From the NCBI GenBank assembly GCA_050701635.1, contig JBOGDF010000010.1, forward strand, positions 1 through 34,587: a stretch of DNA of 34,587 nucleotides. The letters are read 5' to 3'. This document shows, in pieces, positions 33,002-34,587 of the stretch; within the stretch, counting starts at the first letter, position 1, and each line of letters starts with the position of its first letter. A program made the translations under genes and the position numbers. The notes under the pieces are model-generated. The model was not told where the DNA came from. It did not search any database and was given only the letters and a program-made list of their open reading frames with translations. Origin of the DNA: WHSM01 sp050701635. Lineage in GTDB: Bacteria; Actinomycetota; Actinomycetes; Mycobacteriales; Micromonosporaceae.

Positions 33002-33331
33002 ATGGATCTCGAAAGGCGATTCGATGAGCTACGCCAGCGCAACGAGAAGCTCAGGAAGATTCAAGACGAGTTGAATGAGTCGGAAGTAGAGGTCAGATCG
33101 GCCGATGGCTCGGCGACGGTTGTGGCTTCACCGAACGGGCAGGTTATTGAGGTGCGGATTCTGCAGGACCTGAACCAGCTCGACCGAAAGACACTCGAAG
33201 CCACTTTGGTTGCGACGATTCGTGCGGCACAGGACGCCGGAAGAAGAGTTAGTGAGCGCGCGATTCAAAGTGCTATTCCGCAATTCTCATTCGAAGCGTT
33301 GTTGGCGAAGAGCAGGGAGCTCACCCTATGA
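33002..33331 (+). CDS. YbaB/EbfC-like DNA-binding protein
   Basis: Product of 109 residues: an N-terminal coiled-coil helix (LERRFDELRQRNEKLRKIQD), a three-strand centre (VEVRSADGSATVVASPNGQV then IEVRIL) and a C-terminal helix pair (LEATLVATIRAAQDAGRRVS). This is the YbaB/EbfC fold, in the divergent form that accompanies WXG100 genes in actinobacteria. ATG 33002 is used, with AGGGAG at 32991-32996. Upstream CACAA-A-TTGTG (32937-32947) and TAGATT (32978-32983) may be promoter elements. The stop overlaps the next ATG (ATGA, 33328-33331). GC is well below that of the flanking genes. Confidence 0.78.
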   Translation: MDLERRFDELRQRNEKLRKIQDELNESEVEVRSADGSATVVASPNGQVIEVRILQDLNQLDRKTLEATLVATIRAAQDAGRRVSERAIQSAIPQFSFEALLAKSRELTL

Positions 33332-33648
33332 CGTCCAAAACGTTGGAGGTATCTCTGGATGCTCTGGATATGCATCGCAAGTACCTCCAGGAACTATACG
33401 ACAACTTTATGAAGTCACTGAAGGCTCTGGATAAACTCGAGCTGTCTAGCGCCCATTTTGGTGATCTAGAGAAATCGGGTCAGCTCGCGAAGCGTTGGAA
33501 GTCCGCGCTAGCGGCACGCGACGACGACATCGCAGCAACCGGTAATCTGCTGCGATATATCATGAACAGTCTCATCGAAGTGCGAGAGCTGTATGACGGC
33601 ACAGACGAGCGGAATAAGTCGAGGCTAGATCGCAACCGACCGGAGTAG
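33328..33648 (+). CDS. Small helical protein of a WXG-type cluster
   Basis: Product of 106 residues, predicted almost entirely helical: LDALDMHRKYLQELYDNFMK, LAKRWKSALAARDDDIAATG and LRYIMNSLIEVRELYDGTDE. The length and two-helix pattern fit ESX/WXG100-like or EspC-like proteins, but there is no clear WxG turn. ATG 33328 overlaps the preceding stop, so it is coupled to the YbaB-like gene. I do not recognise a specific family; a substrate or chaperone of type VII secretion is inferred from context. Low GC like its neighbours. Confidence 0.65.
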   Translation: MTSKTLEVSLDALDMHRKYLQELYDNFMKSLKALDKLELSSAHFGDLEKSGQLAKRWKSALAARDDDIAATGNLLRYIMNSLIEVRELYDGTDERNKSRLDRNRPE

Positions 33649-33699
33649 TCGCAAGAGACAACTGCTGCCGTCACCTCGAGGGATTGACATGGGAAAGAA

Positions 33700-34344
33700 G
33701 TGGCAAAAGAAGGTAATGAGATACCGGACATCGACAAGGTGAGCAACTTCCTCTATTACTGGGGGATTACGTCGCCGCGCGAATATGCCGACCAGATGGA
33801 TGCAGATCCCGACAAAATTGGCACAGCTTCAGATGGCGTCGCAAAAGTCAAGGACGCGTACGATACCTTGATGGAAGGTATCACCAAGGGAGTTGCGAAG
33901 CTGGACGCCCATTGGGACGGTGACGGCGCTGCCACCTACATGTCTGAGTTCTTGCCCCGCGTTGATAAGCATCTAACGAGGTTGCAGGCCAAGTGTAAGG
34001 ATCAGTCCGACGATGCGTCGAAGGTCTCCGGAACACTGCAAGCAAGCCAGGATAAACTGTATCCAATGCTCGTGAATCTCGTCGAAGTCACCCAACACGC
34101 TGCGGCCGCCTTCCTCGTCTCACTGATGGGTGGCCCAGTTGTGGCAGGCGGTTCCCTGCTGGTTAACGATGCGCGGATCATAATGGCAAGCTATGACTGT
34201 TACAAACTGGTCAGCGAAACAGAGGGCGAGCTAGGTAAGCATGAATGGTTCAATGATCTCGGGACCGTTCCGGTATTCGACTATGGTTCGAGCGGCCTAG
34301 ATGGTGATGACATGAGTCGTGCTGGATGGGAGCCAGAACCCTAA
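33700..34344 (+). CDS. WXG100-like protein with hydrophobic C-terminal segment
   Basis: Product of 214 residues. Residues about 40-120 form a long helical hairpin with WDGDGAATYMSEFL at the turn, the WxG-type motif of WXG100 proteins. A hydrophobic stretch (AAAAFLVSLMGGPVVAGGSL) follows, then an acidic tail with DYGSSGLDGDD. Such proteins are type VII secretion substrates or toxin N-terminal domains; no toxin domain follows here. The start is GTG 33700 (GGAAAGAA just upstream); ATG 33690 is in another frame. It lies 51 bp after the small helical gene and probably belongs to the same transcript. Confidence 0.7.
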   Translation: MAKEGNEIPDIDKVSNFLYYWGITSPREYADQMDADPDKIGTASDGVAKVKDAYDTLMEGITKGVAKLDAHWDGDGAATYMSEFLPRVDKHLTRLQAKCKDQSDDASKVSGTLQASQDKLYPMLVNLVEVTQHAAAAFLVSLMGGPVVAGGSLLVNDARIIMASYDCYKLVSETEGELGKHEWFNDLGTVPVFDYGSSGLDGDDMSRAGWEPEP

Positions 34345-34509
34345 CGATTCTAATCAGCTGGCTGTTGACGTGCGTTGACTCGCCCTTGCGACGGGATGTG
34401 GCTTGCGGATGACTGGATGCAATGTTGCTGATTGGGGCTATTTCGCGATCTACGTGGCGAGAGCATGTCCCGAGTCGCGTGGAACTTGGGTGACGATCCA
34501 CGGTGAACT
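34345..34509. other. Intergenic, nothing recognised
   Basis: 165 bp between the WXG-like stop and the partial gene at the edge. GC is moderate and rising. I find no hairpin, promoter pair, repeat or small gene that I can support. Confidence 0.5.
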
Positions 34510-34587
34510 CTATGCGGCGGCGCCGACAGTGTCGGTGTCGGTGGGGGTGTCTGGGTGGGCGTGTCGGCGCAGCGCGTCGACGAGTTG
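34510..34587 (-). CDS. C-terminal fragment of an unidentified protein (window edge)
   Basis: The minus strand reads QLVDALRRHAHPDTPTDTDT then VGAAA and a TAG stop (34510-34512). Only 25 codons are inside the window. The Thr/Pro/Asp tail suggests a disordered C-terminus. The family cannot be determined; a transposase is possible in this accessory context but unsupported. Confidence 0.4.
   Translation of the reverse strand, partial: QLVDALRRHAHPDTPTDTDTVGAAA

Noticed and set aside
1..34587. CRISPR arrays or tandem repeats
   Set aside because: No regularly spaced repeat with unique spacers was found by eye on either strand.

Overview
The window is high-GC actinobacterial chromosome. Sporulating, Micromonosporaceae-like ancestry is suggested by an SsgB-type sporulation regulator, an F420-dependent LLM oxidoreductase, Tat-exported proteins, frequent GTG starts and several apparently leaderless genes. 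The assignment rests on gene content read by eye, not on a search.

Layout. (1) 1-1440: a putative IS21-like terminus with three short repeats abuts the C-terminal half of an SMC-type ATPase, so that gene is 5'-truncated. (2) 1434-7176: thrS, a translationally coupled merR / VIT-VWA operon with a MerR-type long-spacer promoter, and a divergent SCP2-like gene. (3) about 7.2-12.35 kb: an accessory island with lower GC and several genes typical of integrative elements: a nonsense-mutated HTH gene, a membrane-anchored unknown, an XRE-TPR regulator coupled to a 5-formyl-THF cyclo-ligase-like protein, an ImmA/IrrE-like remnant, and a large serine recombinase broken by two single-base frameshifts. 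The recombinase frame runs into the 3' end of tRNA-Val(CAC), the likely attachment site. (4) 12.4-16.4 kb: ordinary chromosome (PGPGW membrane protein, ssgB, hutH, CapA-like lipoprotein). (5) 16.4-17.6 kb: tRNA-Gly/Cys/Val(GAC) array. A 31-nt near-copy of the tRNA-Val(GAC) 3' half lies 0.8 kb downstream and brackets a frameshifted lipoprotein gene, which looks like the scar of a second integration. (6) 17.6-20.3 kb: two convergent exported proteins (DUF4185 and PhoX/DUF839). (7) 20.4-27.4 kb: a lipid / acyl-CoA section: LLM oxidoreductase, dienoyl-CoA-isomerase-like crotonase, DUF445 membrane protein, then a tightly coupled operon fabG-like SDR / acyl-CoA dehydrogenase pair / tetR. Three operator-like inverted repeats precede genes here. 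(8) 27.5-32.1 kb: a secreted DUF6351 serine-hydrolase-like protein, then two decayed secreted proteins (family-10-like glycosyl hydrolase and a peptidoglycan-binding-like protein). (9) 32.2-34.6 kb: a Uma2 nuclease-fold gene, then a clearly lower-GC three-gene cluster (YbaB-like, small helical protein, WXG100-like protein) of type VII secretion character, and a partial gene at the right edge.

The recurring theme is gene decay: at least six genes are interrupted by nonsense codons, frameshifts or truncation, most of them exported or mobile-element genes. No CRISPR array or obviously complete new defence system is seen. The candidates most worth following are the MerR/VIT-VWA module, the two tRNA-Val integration scars, the XRE-TPR/cyclo-ligase pair and the YbaB/WXG cluster.
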